The translations under genes were made by a program, and so were the position numbers. Below the pieces are notes generated by a model. The model was not told where the DNA came from, made no database searches, and saw nothing but the letters and a program-made list of their open reading frames with translations. DNA of 64,000 bases from Orychophragmus violaceus (lineage: Eukaryota; Streptophyta; Magnoliopsida; Brassicales; Brassicaceae): the NCBI GenBank assembly GCA_030180135.1, contig CM058230.1, positions 102,539,503 to 102,603,502 of the forward strand. Direction: 5' to 3'. This document shows, in pieces, positions 22,801-32,331 of this stretch. Position 1 is the first letter of the stretch, and each line of letters begins with the position of its first letter.

Positions 22801-23907
22801 CAGCTTCGGCCTCCCTTTTTTCCTAAAGAGGACTCCCCCCACTGGATTTATACCTCGTCTGGGGACTATACTGTTAAATCTGGGTATCATCAGCTCATCA
22901 AATCCTCGATACCCTCTAGTCCGGAAGAAATAGCTCGCATTCATCTCTGCAAAAGACTATGGAAGCTTCACATCCCTCCCAAACTCCAACACTTTTGGTG
23001 GCGAGTTATTCATAATGCGCTCCCGGTGGCTGATAACTTACGAAGGCGTCGATTATCCATCCCGGCTGATTGTTCTGTTTGTGGGGACTTCACAGAAACT
23101 CTTCTCCATATGCTATTCCAATGTAGGGTTGCCAGTGAGGTTTGGGAACTGTCACCTGTCCCTTTTCAGGTGCCCCGGTTCAATCCAAACCCAACTCTTC
23201 TCTCTTTCATAAACATGCTTTTTCAGCATGATTCCTCTGCTAATCCATTCCCGGGCTTATTTCCTTTCATTGGATGGAAGATTTGGAAAGCAAGGAACGC
23301 TCTGTTATATAATCAGGAACGATGGCATATTCTGGATATTATTCACTCGGCCATCTCAGATTACAAACTGTGGCACGAAGCCAATCTAGCTTCTAACCAT
23401 ACAAGTCTACAACCCTCTCTGGATAGCTCTCCTCCCCCCACGACCTTTCCGAATGTTCTTGCTTTATCATCAGCCTATTGTAGTTGCACTGATGCCTCTT
23501 GGACAGATTCGACCTCACCCGTGGGTATTGGATGGACACTCCATAGCTCTGATGGTCGACGAATCCTCACGGGCTCCTCCTCAGTACCCCCTGTCTCCTC
23601 CGCCCTGGAAGCTGAGGCCCTGGCTTTAAGGGAGGCAGTAGGTCACGTGACTCGATTGGGTTACACTTCAACACTGTTTTGTGGCGATGCGGCTGCACTC
23701 TTTAAACCGCTCCAGGATTCATCCCGACGTCCTGATCCTTCTCGGTTCCCTCTCCCCATCCAGAACTATGTTTTCGACATCCTACATCTCATCTCATCCT
23801 CGGCCACCTTCCACCATATTGCAAGAGAAGCTAACACGGAGGCTGATACACTTGCCAAGAAGGCGCGCCTTGCTCGATCCCCTTGTACTATCTCATGGAC
23901 TCTGTAA
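19822..23907 (+). CDS. LINE-2 ORF2: endonuclease, reverse transcriptase, zinc-binding and RNase H domains, 1361 aa
   Basis: The endonuclease occupies roughly residues 1-230 (HWNCQGLGS, LVETKH, LGDLND, GSDHRP). The reverse transcriptase lies at about 450-740 with RPISLCN, SAFIPGRLITDN, RQGDPLSP and FADD near 685. A zf-RVT region follows at about 1030-1110 (WKLHIPPKLQHFWWR, then CSVCGDFTETLLHMLFQC). A plant-type RNase H domain ends the protein, with TDASW near 1223, EAEAL, CGDAA and EADTLA supplying the four acidic positions. Every catalytic motif I can recognise is conserved and there is no stop. Confidence 0.96.
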   Translation: MKLLHWNCQGLGSSMTIPYLQDIDRTYNLDVLFLVETKHQASYVHKLGIDLKFPHRFVVSSYGKGGGLAIFWRERVQCHLVTKPTLHLSHLLVSDRTFSFSLYYVYGHPQRHLRKQQWSQLSRTLQANTSTSLPILLLGDLNDTMDNSESLGSSIKPESHFSQFRGLFDSANLWELPTHGGLFTWMGNRRNGLVRSKLDRVVSNPAWRTHYPAAHARLLHWIGSDHRPVLLQTEGSSWHTPRHFKYDNRWRHLAEVHSLIQTTWAEHCSPLGPTQFATALQRCRASLSKWKSEYRLNSCKKLQALQHSLHRAYNSSSLDFNLISTIKSELDAEYKLEEEYWRLKSRILWLQAGDKNTKFFHALTQQRRSLNRIASLEDDTGAVFTSEMDLHQLTHHYFTTLYTKEASSNLEPVLQAISPVVTAEINDQLLKPVTETEIYQALCLMNVDKASGSDGFNAGFYRFHWSTIKDSVFSYIQMFFSEGQLDPSLNHTQVCLIPKISAPTHVKDFRPISLCNVAYKLISKILAERLKPHLNTIISEYQSAFIPGRLITDNVLICHELLHSLKTKKVKRPFMAVKLDITKAFDKVEWPYLEAVLSKLGFAPQWCYWIMKCITSVTYSVLLNGTPGAPVHPSRGIRQGDPLSPYLYLLCSHGLSALLTQATQTKFIQSFRASRGGPSFSHLFFADDSVVFCQADTTQVSRVLDLLAIYSGVSGQYINFSKSAILFGKSIPPALQHDLATQTGISNTGGFGRYLGLPESIGRNKCDTFSYLYHRVQRKLETWTSRYLSPAGREVLLKAVVTALPTYCMSCFLLPQMLTNRLTSLMRNFWWSQSPSRQKLPWIAWSRMTHLKQYGGMGFKDLHLFNIALLAKQSWRLLTQPSSLLAQVYRAKYFHNTSLLEALPGSRPSHAWRSICTGTSLLQQGLKWNVGNGHSVRIWQDSWLGTPPRPASSLAVPSHTNLYVVDLLVPQTNQWNLPIIRTLLTPEDQALVLQLRPPFFPKEDSPHWIYTSSGDYTVKSGYHQLIKSSIPSSPEEIARIHLCKRLWKLHIPPKLQHFWWRVIHNALPVADNLRRRRLSIPADCSVCGDFTETLLHMLFQCRVASEVWELSPVPFQVPRFNPNPTLLSFINMLFQHDSSANPFPGLFPFIGWKIWKARNALLYNQERWHILDIIHSAISDYKLWHEANLASNHTSLQPSLDSSPPPTTFPNVLALSSAYCSCTDASWTDSTSPVGIGWTLHSSDGRRILTGSSSVPPVSSALEAEALALREAVGHVTRLGYTSTLFCGDAAALFKPLQDSSRRPDPSRFPLPIQNYVFDILHLISSSATFHHIAREANTEADTLAKKARLARSPCTISWTL

Positions 23908-23960
23908 TTTTCGTTATAGTTGACCAAAAAAAAAAAAAAAAAATCAAATATTAATTCATA

Positions 23961-25249
23961 AAAAATTTACTTTATAAACCATTTTTTTCTATTACCATAT
24001 AAATAAAATAAATGGCAGTATACCGTTGTTCAAAAAAATAAAAATTGACCCAAAATTTCTAAATTTAACTGATACACGAAGAATAAAAAACAAACACACA
24101 AAATTTATTGCTTTGATTTTGTAATATTTCTAACGTTTTTTTGTATTTCTTCAGTTCCCAGTTCCCACATTTTTTAAAGCTGTAATTGGAATGGCTTTTT
24201 TTATGTAGGATAAATTTATTTGGAATACATCATTCCGTTATATCCATAAAAAAACTAGATCTGGGTATTTGGGAATTCGGTTCGGTTTTGGATAAGAGTC
24301 ATTCGGTTCCGGATATTTCAGTTCTAGAGATTTAAGACTCATCGGGTATTTTACAATTTTCGGTTCGGTTCTGGTTCGGTTCTTATCGATTTCGGTTCGG
24401 TTCCGGATACCCATAACAAAACAAAAATCTGACAAAAAAAGAAAAAAATCTGACAAAAAAGAGAAAAAAACCGATTAGTTAGGTATAATAGATTTATAAC
24501 ACCACATGCATGCCCATTAATAAACTTTTTAATGAAATAAATATTTTTTAAGAAAAAAAAAAGTAAAAATCTCATATCAAAAAAAAAAAAAAATTGGTAG
24601 AGTTTTGGATATAAATAGAGATTTTTTTTTCTTTTAAAACTTATGATTTCAAACAATTAATCTTAGTAAAATCGGTGATCCATATGTTTATATATATTAT
24701 AGGTTATGTCTAATATATATATTTTCCGGATATTCGGGTTACCCGATCGGGTATCGGTTCGGTTCCGGTTACTATCCAATACCTACGGTTTCAAAATAAA
24801 TTACCCATTAGATAAATGCTATATAACCATATCGATTTCGGGTCGGTCCATTTCAGATTGGTTCCGGTTCGGATATTCGGTTCCATTTAAAATGCTAGGC
24901 CTAAAAAAAAAACGAATTGTAATGAAAAATATAAAATAATTCTATATATTCTATTTTTTGAATGAAGAAAAAGCTTTTAAAATTTTATCTCTTTTGTTCT
25001 TCTTCCCAAATGTATATGTATAAATGGAATTAGTGGGATTCACTTTTTCATCATAACTATTTCTTTTTATTAAGATCATCCCTTCCAAGAATAACTAGTT
25101 AGCCTAAATGTATAAAATAATCGATAAAAGAAAGATATGAACTGAACAATTGAATTTAATGTTAACGATAATAATAACATGCAACTATATAATAATAGCA
25201 GCTAGATAACTTAAAACGAACAATGAATTAGGATTATGATATACGATCT
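23961..25249. other. AT-rich non-coding stretch with CGGTTCGG-type repeats
   Basis: No gene seen. 24250-24420 and 24720-24900 carry the same CGGTTCGG/GGATATTCGG-style repeat as 17690-18260. The rest has A- and T-runs and no recognisable feature. Confidence 0.5.
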
Positions 25250-25264
25250 AAATGGTTGTTCATC

Positions 25265-26030
25265 ACTAATCCAATATGTTTCCCCACGGAGGTGCTCTAT
25301 ACAAATATGGACTATTTATTTTGGAGACTACCAACAATGGATGCAAATGGACAGTTCCCTTGGATACTATGGTATTTATGGAAGAGCAGGAATGATATGG
25401 TATTTAATAATATCGATCGTGATCCCAATGAAACTTTAAGGCTGGCAGAAGCGGAATTTTTATCATGGGAAGGAGCACATGCATGCATAACGGATACTAT
25501 ACAAAGGAATATGGGAAATACGGACTCTACCATACTTGCTGTAATACATACAGGCCAATGGTGTTTCGTCGATGGGTCATGGAAGGAAGGGGAGCTATTT
25601 ACCGGCTACGGATGGTACAGTTGCTATGAGGGAGGGGTGAATATTCAGTTGGGAGCGAGGAATAACAGACACGGTCTATCACCCCTTCATGCGGAATTTG
25701 AGGCTCTCATTTGGGCCATGGAATGCATGGAGTTCTTCAATCAAAAACACATTACCTTCGCAACGGATTGCTCAGAAGTGGTGAGGATCGTCTCTGATGC
25801 AGACAATTGGCCAGCCTTTTCGGCTTACACAGAAGAAATAGACAAGAGGAAGATGGCCTTTACGTCTTTTACTCTCAAGCACATCTCCCGCACGCAAAAC
25901 CAGACAGCAGATAGGCTAGCACGAAGTGTTAGACTCAGGCAGTCATCAAGCACACATATCGGACCGGAACCACCGATTTGGATGATAGGAAACTAGTGTT
26001 CTACTTTTCTACTTTGTTGTCAAAAAAAAA
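25265..26030 (+). mobile_element. LINE-3, 5'-truncated insertion retaining the RNase H domain
   Basis: A 15-bp duplication, aaatggttgttcatc, flanks it (25250-25264 and 26031-26045), and the 3' end has 12-13 A's. The 766-bp body holds only the C-terminal end of ORF2 (to 25996), with RNase H motifs CFVDGSW, HAEFEAL, ATDCSE and QTADRLA. The frame is open but has no ATG of its own near the truncation, so it is a dead-on-arrival copy. It differs clearly in sequence from LINE-2. Confidence 0.92.
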
Positions 26031-26696
26031 AAATGGTTGTTCATCTAAAAGATCAAAATCCAACATGATTAGGTGTTATGCTTTACTTTAGAAATTATTT
26101 ATTTGTTAGTCTTTTATATTTTAGTAGAATACTAGATATGTATCCGCGCTACGCAGACGGATTTTTTTTAAAAAAAAGAATATTTTATGTATTTTTATAA
26201 ATTATACAAATGTTATAAACTAATATTCTGAAATTTACAAAATTTTTACTATTTAGTGTAGCATTACAAACACATGATATATATTTTGGAATACAATTTG
26301 ATAAATAATTTCAAGCAAGAATATTAAAATATTTCAGCTAAGTGACAAGACAAGTCTTCTTCCCACATTTTTTTCCACTATAACTCGTCTTCGAATGCTG
26401 CAACCTTTGCTCATGTGTATAAATAATTTAATAATTAATTTTACTGCATTAATACCTAACCAACCCTACATATTTCATTTCACTAACTACTCATTAACTT
26501 GCTTGAAGGGTAGACATGTTTTCTTCTTGAAAATGCCAATGTCAATCGACAAATTTAAACAAAAACATCAAGAATTACATAGTGATTTGCTAAAGTAATG
26601 AAGAAGAGTGAAATTCAAAGTAGAAGATCCAATGAAGATACAACAAAATAACAAAAGAAGCAAGCATATAAAGAAGAGTACGCTAACTCTGGATTT

Positions 26697-27950
26697 GAAT
26701 GCCGTAACCTTCTCCTCCATATGAACCAGGGGGTTTTCTGATGTCTCTTACTTGTCCTTTCCGACTCTTTACTTTTTGCTTGTGCTTTTCCTGCAAACAT
26801 CACACAGGTCGAAAAACATATGAGTTAGGGCAAAGATTAAAAAAAAGGAAACGCACAATGCAGAATTTGGCAGCTCGCCTAGAATGTTTACCCTGTAGTT
26901 CTTTCTCGAAGTTCTTTTTGTCCTTGTTGCGATGTCGAGTCAATCCTCTGTTACCAAAAATCTAGGTTTTGGCCAAGATAAAAATGAAGAAGAAAAGGAA
27001 CGTCTGATGGGTCTCCGATTAGAGAAACATAAGATATTGTTGTGTTTTGGAAACATTCTACCCTCATGTGAAATCAGTCGCTTTCCATCCACGCTTTCTG
27101 GTAATGACATGGTCGATGATGTTCCCCGAAACAACAAAAACCGTGGAAATGAGATAAACTCATGATATATTGTCACATATGATGGTCTGCAAAAGGTAAA
27201 GTCGTGTATAAATTACCTTGAATAGATCTCTGCCTTGGCAGCTCGTTTAGCCTCTTTTTTCCTGTTTCACTTGTTTGTAAAACTCATCTTCCGAGCCTTC
27301 TGATTAACCATCACTATCAACCATGTCAATATCATCATCATCCTTATTGTTGTCTTCATCTGAAGCAAATGCCTCACTTTCATTCTTGCCATCTTTTGAC
27401 TACTTCACACCAGCTCCAGCCAAAACTTTGAGCTCAAACTTTCTACGCCGTTCTCCAATATCATCCCGTTGTGGTAAGTCATCATCTCCATAAACAGTCT
27501 TCCAAAAACATGAAGTAAAAAGATTTAACAAAACAATGGGATTAGAAAGTGACAATCTAAGTTTCATATCTACTACAAGATTTTTACCTTGGGCTTCCGT
27601 TTGGTGGACACGAGCTTAGTGAGCTTACCACCATGTGTGCTATTGTCTGCATCATCCACATAATCATCGAATGTCTCTAGCTTCCTGGTTACAGATGGGA
27701 TTGAAGATTATTAATGTATCACAATCTTCAGAAAGGCACAACAAAGATGATCATAGCAAATGAGCAAGGAAAAAAACATAAGATATTACCCAATAGCTAA
27801 TTTATATGTTTATGAGCTTTATCAGACTTCGAAACAGTAGAACTACACACTCCATTTCCCTCTAGAGCAGCTCGAAGATTCAGCATTTCCTCACTCTGAA
27901 TATCAAATTGATCATTCTGCTAAAGCATAATTTGTTCAAGTTAAAAAAAA
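26697..27950 (-). pseudogene. Sas10/THAL-like (U3 processome, UTP3 family) gene fragment
   Basis: Read on the minus strand, exon pieces separated by GT..AG-like introns give LPQRDDIGERRRKFELKVLAG, an acidic stretch, SEDEFYKQVKQ, SLPESVDGKRLISHE, RGLTRHRNKDKKN and finally KSRKGQVRDIRKPPGSYGG. These follow the order of the C-terminal Sas10 domain as I recall it for Arabidopsis THAL (AT2G43650), a nucleolar rRNA-processing factor. Two in-frame stops (after LAGAGVK and after DSDG) and a frameshift at the KRAAKAEIY segment show it is not functional. The N-terminal half is missing. Confidence 0.75.
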
Positions 27951-28199
27951 AACAGTGGCAGTGATAACTAAACAAAGGAAATGTGCCTATAAGCAAGAGG
28001 TAGAGGGTTTAATATAAAACTAAGGGAAATGCTTAGGTTTGTTTTCACCTGGTGCTTACGTTTCTCTCGTTTTTTCTTTTTTGCCATCTCTTGATTTATC
28101 GATTTCCACGGGCTGTACAATCAGAGATCAGCAAGTGGATACAAAAGAAATGTCGAACAACTCGGAAGAGATTAACTCAAGTGACAGCGAGTAAGATCA

Positions 28200-28344
28200 A
28201 ACTTCTACCTCGACTGTGTCATGTGTGATTCTAACTACTAAAGCAGAAACATGTGAAGAGGGTGCAGTTTCCTTGGCCACCTTTTGCACTGTTTCATTAG
28301 CAATAATTTTCGCTAGAGACTCCTCAAATCCAGGGGGAAGCTCT
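28200..28344 (-). pseudogene. captured exon of unknown gene, interrupted by an LTR insertion
   Basis: The minus strand reads ELPPGFEESLAKIIANETVQ and onward for about 45 codons. It is followed by another short exon with a lysine-rich KKKKREKRKHQ end near 28060-28115. The LTR element inserted inside this exon, duplicating GCTCT. Across the gap the frame continues at 32670 with IKELDGE. I do not recognise the family. Confidence 0.5.
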
Positions 28345-29863
28345 TGATACGATCAGAGCTCGTAGTACACCACTTCAAAGGAGAGTGCTGAGTTGGCACC
28401 TGCAAGAGGAAGAAGTCGTCGATGAGTTAGCTGACGTGGCTGAATGATTGGCTGTTATAAGTCAGTTAGAGTCTGTTGACTTGTTGACTTCTGTATATCA
28501 AATATTGTATATGAGTGAGACTATATAACTCACTCATATTCATTCCGTAACGATTAGCTAATGGGTAGTGATAGGTAGTAAGTTTTAATCCCTATTCTCT
28601 AACTGCAAGTGCACAGTTCAGTAGTTGTAGTATATAGGGTTATCGAATCCACAGGGACTCTGGTATTCAATAGAACGAAACGGATTAATACTAGGAAGAA
28701 AACAATGTGATTGAATTAAAAGCGGTGCGAGAAAGTAAATCAGTAGCAGAGATTAACGGTTGTGAAAGCAAGTAATTAAAAGCGCTAAGTCTAGGGCGTT
28801 CTCAGGAAATCAGACAAGCAGACAGTTCATTCAGTAAGGATCTAATTAAGCACAGTTCTAGAACTCAAAACACATATATAGAACTAACCAAATTCCTTTG
28901 CGATAATTCTCTAAGTCTAAGTGCAGCAAACCAAACTTTCGTTTGCGAGAACTAACAGATTAAACTAGCATTAATTCCAGGTTTGATATGTTCACAATTA
29001 TCCTAAACCAAACTTTCGTTTGCGAATAGTTTAATTGCTCAATCTAATTAGTTCAGATTCCTAAACCCCACTTCCGTGACGTATTTAGCAACCTAAGATC
29101 TAGATTCTAATTGATCAGGTTAGAACTAGCTTTAAGCACAATTAGATTGAAGAACAGATATAGTTATGAATCCTTAACTGAATTTAACAAGTCTAGCAAG
29201 CCATGAAATCCTATGTGAGAAACCCTAAACCTAACTAGGAATCTACTCAGACATAGATAATGAAAACATAATCATATGATGAATAAATTGCATAAAAGAA
29301 TAAGAGTAAAAGGGGTTCGAAATCTTCTCCAAATACAGATGAAGTAAAGGTTCAGATCAGCCCCAAAAGCTCTAGAAATCCTCTGCTCTTAATTATGAAA
29401 GCGTTATGTAAAACAAATCTAAAAACTCAATAAATTAGGTCTAATCTCGGCCAGGGGCTTCTTTGTAAATATCAGGAACTTCTGGATCAAAGTGCAAATT
29501 CTTGACTCTTCATAAACCGCCGAGTTTTGGCCCATCTCGCTGGTGCAACGACCGTTGCACACGCATTCCTCTGTTTCGGACAGTGAACTCTATCTCTCGG
29601 CCAATCACTCCAAAAATCTCCAAAATGCTCCATTATCTCCAATTCAGCTCCAAACCTGATTATACCTGTAAAAGACTCTAAAAGAACACAAAAGACACTA
29701 AAACACACTTATATCATGGCCTAAAACTAGTAAAAACCATGATATATCAGGTAGCTGAGGACTGAATTCTTGTTGAGAGGATTCGAGTGAGGGTTTGCAA
29801 GTTTCTTATCGGAATCTTGTAAATTGGAGAGTTTATATCAATAAAAGTACAAAGATCATATCA
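28345..29863 (+). repeat. 5' LTR of the unknown-ORF element, split by a solo LTR
   Basis: The LTR is in two parts, 28345-28568 and 29755-29863, separated by the Athila-like solo LTR and its duplicated GGTAG. The undisturbed site is visible in the 3' LTR near 32548. Confidence 0.93.
28569..29749 (-). repeat. solo Athila-like LTR (1181 bp)
   Basis: Read on the minus strand it starts TGATATATCATGG and ends CTACCTATCA, the same termini as the LTRs at 44946 and 48904. It shares their internal blocks, such as GCAAACGAAAGTTTGGTT and the ATTCGATA stretch near the 3' end. GGTAG is duplicated on both sides (28564-28568, 29750-29754). No internal domain is present, so it is the product of LTR-LTR recombination. 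Confidence 0.92.
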
Positions 29864-29915
29864 AATTGGTGCGGTGTGAGCGTTCTGTGATCGGACTATC
29901 GCGACGACAATAGAG

Positions 29916-30176
29916 ATGACGAAGAACACGCCATCGACTCCGATTCAGCCATGGACGCTCGATTCTCTGTCGAAATCGATGATGCAGCACACGACCGAAC
30001 AAATTGACATCAACAACCGTTTACATACATCGATTGAGGCTCTGGAAAAGCAATCACAGTCTCTGGAAGTACAATCGCGAAATTTCGAGACTCATTCGAA
30101 AGCGAGGTTTGAGTCATTGGAGGCGAAGATCGATTCAAAATTTACGAAGCTGTGCGAGATGATTGGGAAAAAATGA
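29916..30176 (+). CDS. small coiled-coil ORF of the unknown-ORF LTR element, 86 aa
   Basis: The ATG at 29916 lies about 50 bp after the 5' LTR. The protein is polar and has a heptad-like QSQSLEVQSRNFETHSKARFESLEAKID stretch, here described by position (about residues 47-74), that should form a coiled coil. Its place and character resemble the start of a Ty3/gypsy gag, but there is no gag core or zinc knuckle. The stop overlaps the next start as ATGA at 30173-30176. Confidence 0.6.
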   Translation: MTKNTPSTPIQPWTLDSLSKSMMQHTTEQIDINNRLHTSIEALEKQSQSLEVQSRNFETHSKARFESLEAKIDSKFTKLCEMIGKK

Positions 30177-31420
30177 GTAGCAGCACGATGATGGAGGCAA
30201 CAAATGTGGTGATAAAGATTGAGACCAAATCAATCCCAACGATTGATATATTTTCCGACTTTGTATCGGAATCCACAGAGGTGAAGAACTCAATCTTGAA
30301 TGCTGATGTTGTTCTTCACGAGAGATCAATTCCAGCAAGAGACATAATGGTCGATGAAGAATCAGATGTAGAGACAGAGGAGATTCAACACCAGATTTCA
30401 AACCAGACTGAAGCATCAGCTCATATTCAGGTACCAGATCTTCAATTGGAACCAAGCCTTCGATTTCACATCAAATCATTGGGTGTTTGCGATGCATACT
30501 ACACTGGTTTTTGCATTGGTGTTTCGTTTGATCAACAAAGAGAGCACTTAGGCGCTATAGAAGTGTTGAGAATGGGTGGGAGAATTAAGAATTCACCAAG
30601 GGTGACGATCTGTAGTTGTGCACACCAACTGTTTGAGCAAATGTTTATAAGAGGAAGAACAGAGAATCAGCAAAGGATAGTGAGAAAATTGCCAAAGTCA
30701 TGGAAATTTAAGTACAAACTCAAGAAACCATGTGGGTTTAGAGTTGTGGGTCTTTTATGGTTCATCGATCCACATTTATGGACTACAACTTGGTGGAACA
30801 TTAAGGGAAGGGCGCAGAATAATGCTGGACTACTGAATTGGAAAGAAATTCTTATAGGATATAAGAATAATTTCAGTGACACGGTTACATGGGACAATGA
30901 ATTACGATTTTCATATGTTCTTGACGTCCTTGAAGTGGAAAAGTTACGACTGATATCAGTAATTTCAGTGACCATAGCTGATGTTGCATATTGGAAAGAT
31001 TTCAAGAGGAAAATCATAGTTCAACTTGACAAAATCAAGAGTTGTTCTTTTTCAGAAGTAGTTGTGCTACTAGATGACAGTGAGAAAGAGTTTAGGATGG
31101 AACACATGACATTATGGCCATCTGATTATGGAGGTACAGAGTCATTTCGCCTAGCTTACACAGACTCCTCTTTAAGAAGAAATCTTTTGAGTTTGGTGTT
31201 TCTCGGCATAGTTGACTTTGAAAAGAATGTCGTACTCTCTCCGATTCTGCATGTTTTCATGCTATTTCCTGATACTTACCAAGTATTCAACATTCGGTTG
31301 CTCAATATACTTCAACTAAGTTCTAGAAGGAAGAAGAAGTGTTCAAAGATAGGCGTGAAAAAGCATTTAACAATTGCTTGGAATGAAGAAATCTGGAAGG
31401 TGCAGTCATATGAAACATAG
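30173..31420 (+). CDS. unknown protein encoded in the LTR element, 415 aa
   Basis: The first in-frame ATG is at 30173, overlapping the stop of the upstream ORF. The protein starts with about 100 acidic, hydrophilic residues, then becomes a mixed globular region containing GVCDAYYTGFCIGVSFDQQR and LLWFIDPHLWTTTWW. It ends basic. I see no zinc knuckle, aspartic protease, DDE or YxDD motif. The frame is open for over 1.2 kb, although the LTRs differ at about 2.4 percent of positions. It may be a remodelled gag or a captured gene; the family is not recognised. Confidence 0.6.
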   Translation: MSSSTMMEATNVVIKIETKSIPTIDIFSDFVSESTEVKNSILNADVVLHERSIPARDIMVDEESDVETEEIQHQISNQTEASAHIQVPDLQLEPSLRFHIKSLGVCDAYYTGFCIGVSFDQQREHLGAIEVLRMGGRIKNSPRVTICSCAHQLFEQMFIRGRTENQQRIVRKLPKSWKFKYKLKKPCGFRVVGLLWFIDPHLWTTTWWNIKGRAQNNAGLLNWKEILIGYKNNFSDTVTWDNELRFSYVLDVLEVEKLRLISVISVTIADVAYWKDFKRKIIVQLDKIKSCSFSEVVVLLDDSEKEFRMEHMTLWPSDYGGTESFRLAYTDSSLRRNLLSLVFLGIVDFEKNVVLSPILHVFMLFPDTYQVFNIRLLNILQLSSRRKKKCSKIGVKKHLTIAWNEEIWKVQSYET

Positions 31421-31570
31421 TACCTTGTTTTTCACTTTGACATAAGACAGACATTTCATGCTACTGAAATTGAGATCAATTTTGGTGGAGGGAGATCAGG
31501 TTATAGGATGGTACAGGGGAGGTGGTATTTACATTAAAGAAATGTAGTATTGGTTTCAGTTCAGCAACAT

Positions 31571-32203
31571 ATGGTACAAGGAAGCCTTCTATTTACAGTC
31601 TTTGAGAGTAATGAAACCCAAGTACACCCGAGTAATAAAGAGAGTTTTCTGATCAAAGGCCTTTTGGGGGATTCAGGATCCAGTGAGCAGAACTGTGCAA
31701 CTAGTTTGATAGAAAATACAAAGCTGGAAGCAATAATTCATATATTGATTGCAGTATGGATTCAAAGGCAAATAGGTTGGCTGCAAGCTCAAGAATACAT
31801 GACAGATGGTTTCATTGCGTGCAAATTCACATTGGAAGAACATAATGGATTCATGAAGAGATTGCACATTCAAAGTCAGTATAAATGCTGGGTTGTGATT
31901 TGGTTCCATCTTGAGCATCTTGAGTGCATTCACGGAAGTTTCATTCCATCCTTTCTGTTGATTGGGACTAGCAACTGGAGTCTGATGCTGTTAGAAATGG
32001 TCATCGTGATAGAACCAGGAGCTGTCAAAAGTGAGGGGCATAAAGCTGATGAAGTTGAGGCATTCCTCATCAGGTTCAAAGACACGCCTCATCAGCTAGC
32101 TTCACCACAACTGTCATCAATCATCACTATTTCGGCTATACAACTGTCAGACAGAGTGTATGACATCATTCTTCATAGAGGCAGCAGATTAAGCACCACC
32201 TGA
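31571..32203 (+). CDS. second unknown ORF of the LTR element, about 210 aa
   Basis: The ATG at 31571 is the first in frame. The protein has hydrophobic segments (IIHILIAVWI, CWVVIWFHLEHLECIHG, FLLIGTSNWSLMLLEMVIVI) and no known motif. It could be the continuation of a longer ancestral product broken by the stop at 31420. It ends about 130 bp before the 3' LTR. Confidence 0.45.
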   Translation: MVQGSLLFTVFESNETQVHPSNKESFLIKGLLGDSGSSEQNCATSLIENTKLEAIIHILIAVWIQRQIGWLQAQEYMTDGFIACKFTLEEHNGFMKRLHIQSQYKCWVVIWFHLEHLECIHGSFIPSFLLIGTSNWSLMLLEMVIVIEPGAVKSEGHKADEVEAFLIRFKDTPHQLASPQLSSIITISAIQLSDRVYDIILHRGSRLSTT

Positions 32204-32331
32204 AGATCATAAACTGTTTCTTCGAGAGCAGATCTTTCCAAGAGCATTTGGGTGCTGCGAATTCTGTTTTGTTGTAAAAACTCTTAACATTTCAGCTTGA
32301 GGGCAAGCTGGGTCTCTGGAAGGGGGGGTAT

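Larger units (their letters stand above)
18616..23942 (+). mobile_element. LINE-2, full-length L1-type retrotransposon, apparently intact
   Basis: A perfect 18-bp duplication, atcaaatattaattcata, flanks the element (18598-18615 and 23943-23960). The element begins with a very short 5' leader of 22-140 bp depending on the ORF1 start. It carries two uninterrupted ORFs that overlap by ATGA and ends with a 16-base 3' tail and about 19 A's. All sequence hallmarks of target-primed reverse transcription are present. No disabling mutation was seen, so the copy is young and possibly competent. Confidence 0.95.

Noticed and set aside
25256..25996. LINE-3 frame as a stand-alone RNase H gene
   Set aside because: It has no ATG, begins inside the target duplication and ends before a poly(A) tail between direct repeats. 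It is a truncated LINE.
26132..26600. A short, separate Helitron ending at 26132
   Set aside because: I looked for a TC start preceded by A within the next few hundred bases of the minus strand and saw no convincing one, so the larger element is preferred, with limited confidence.
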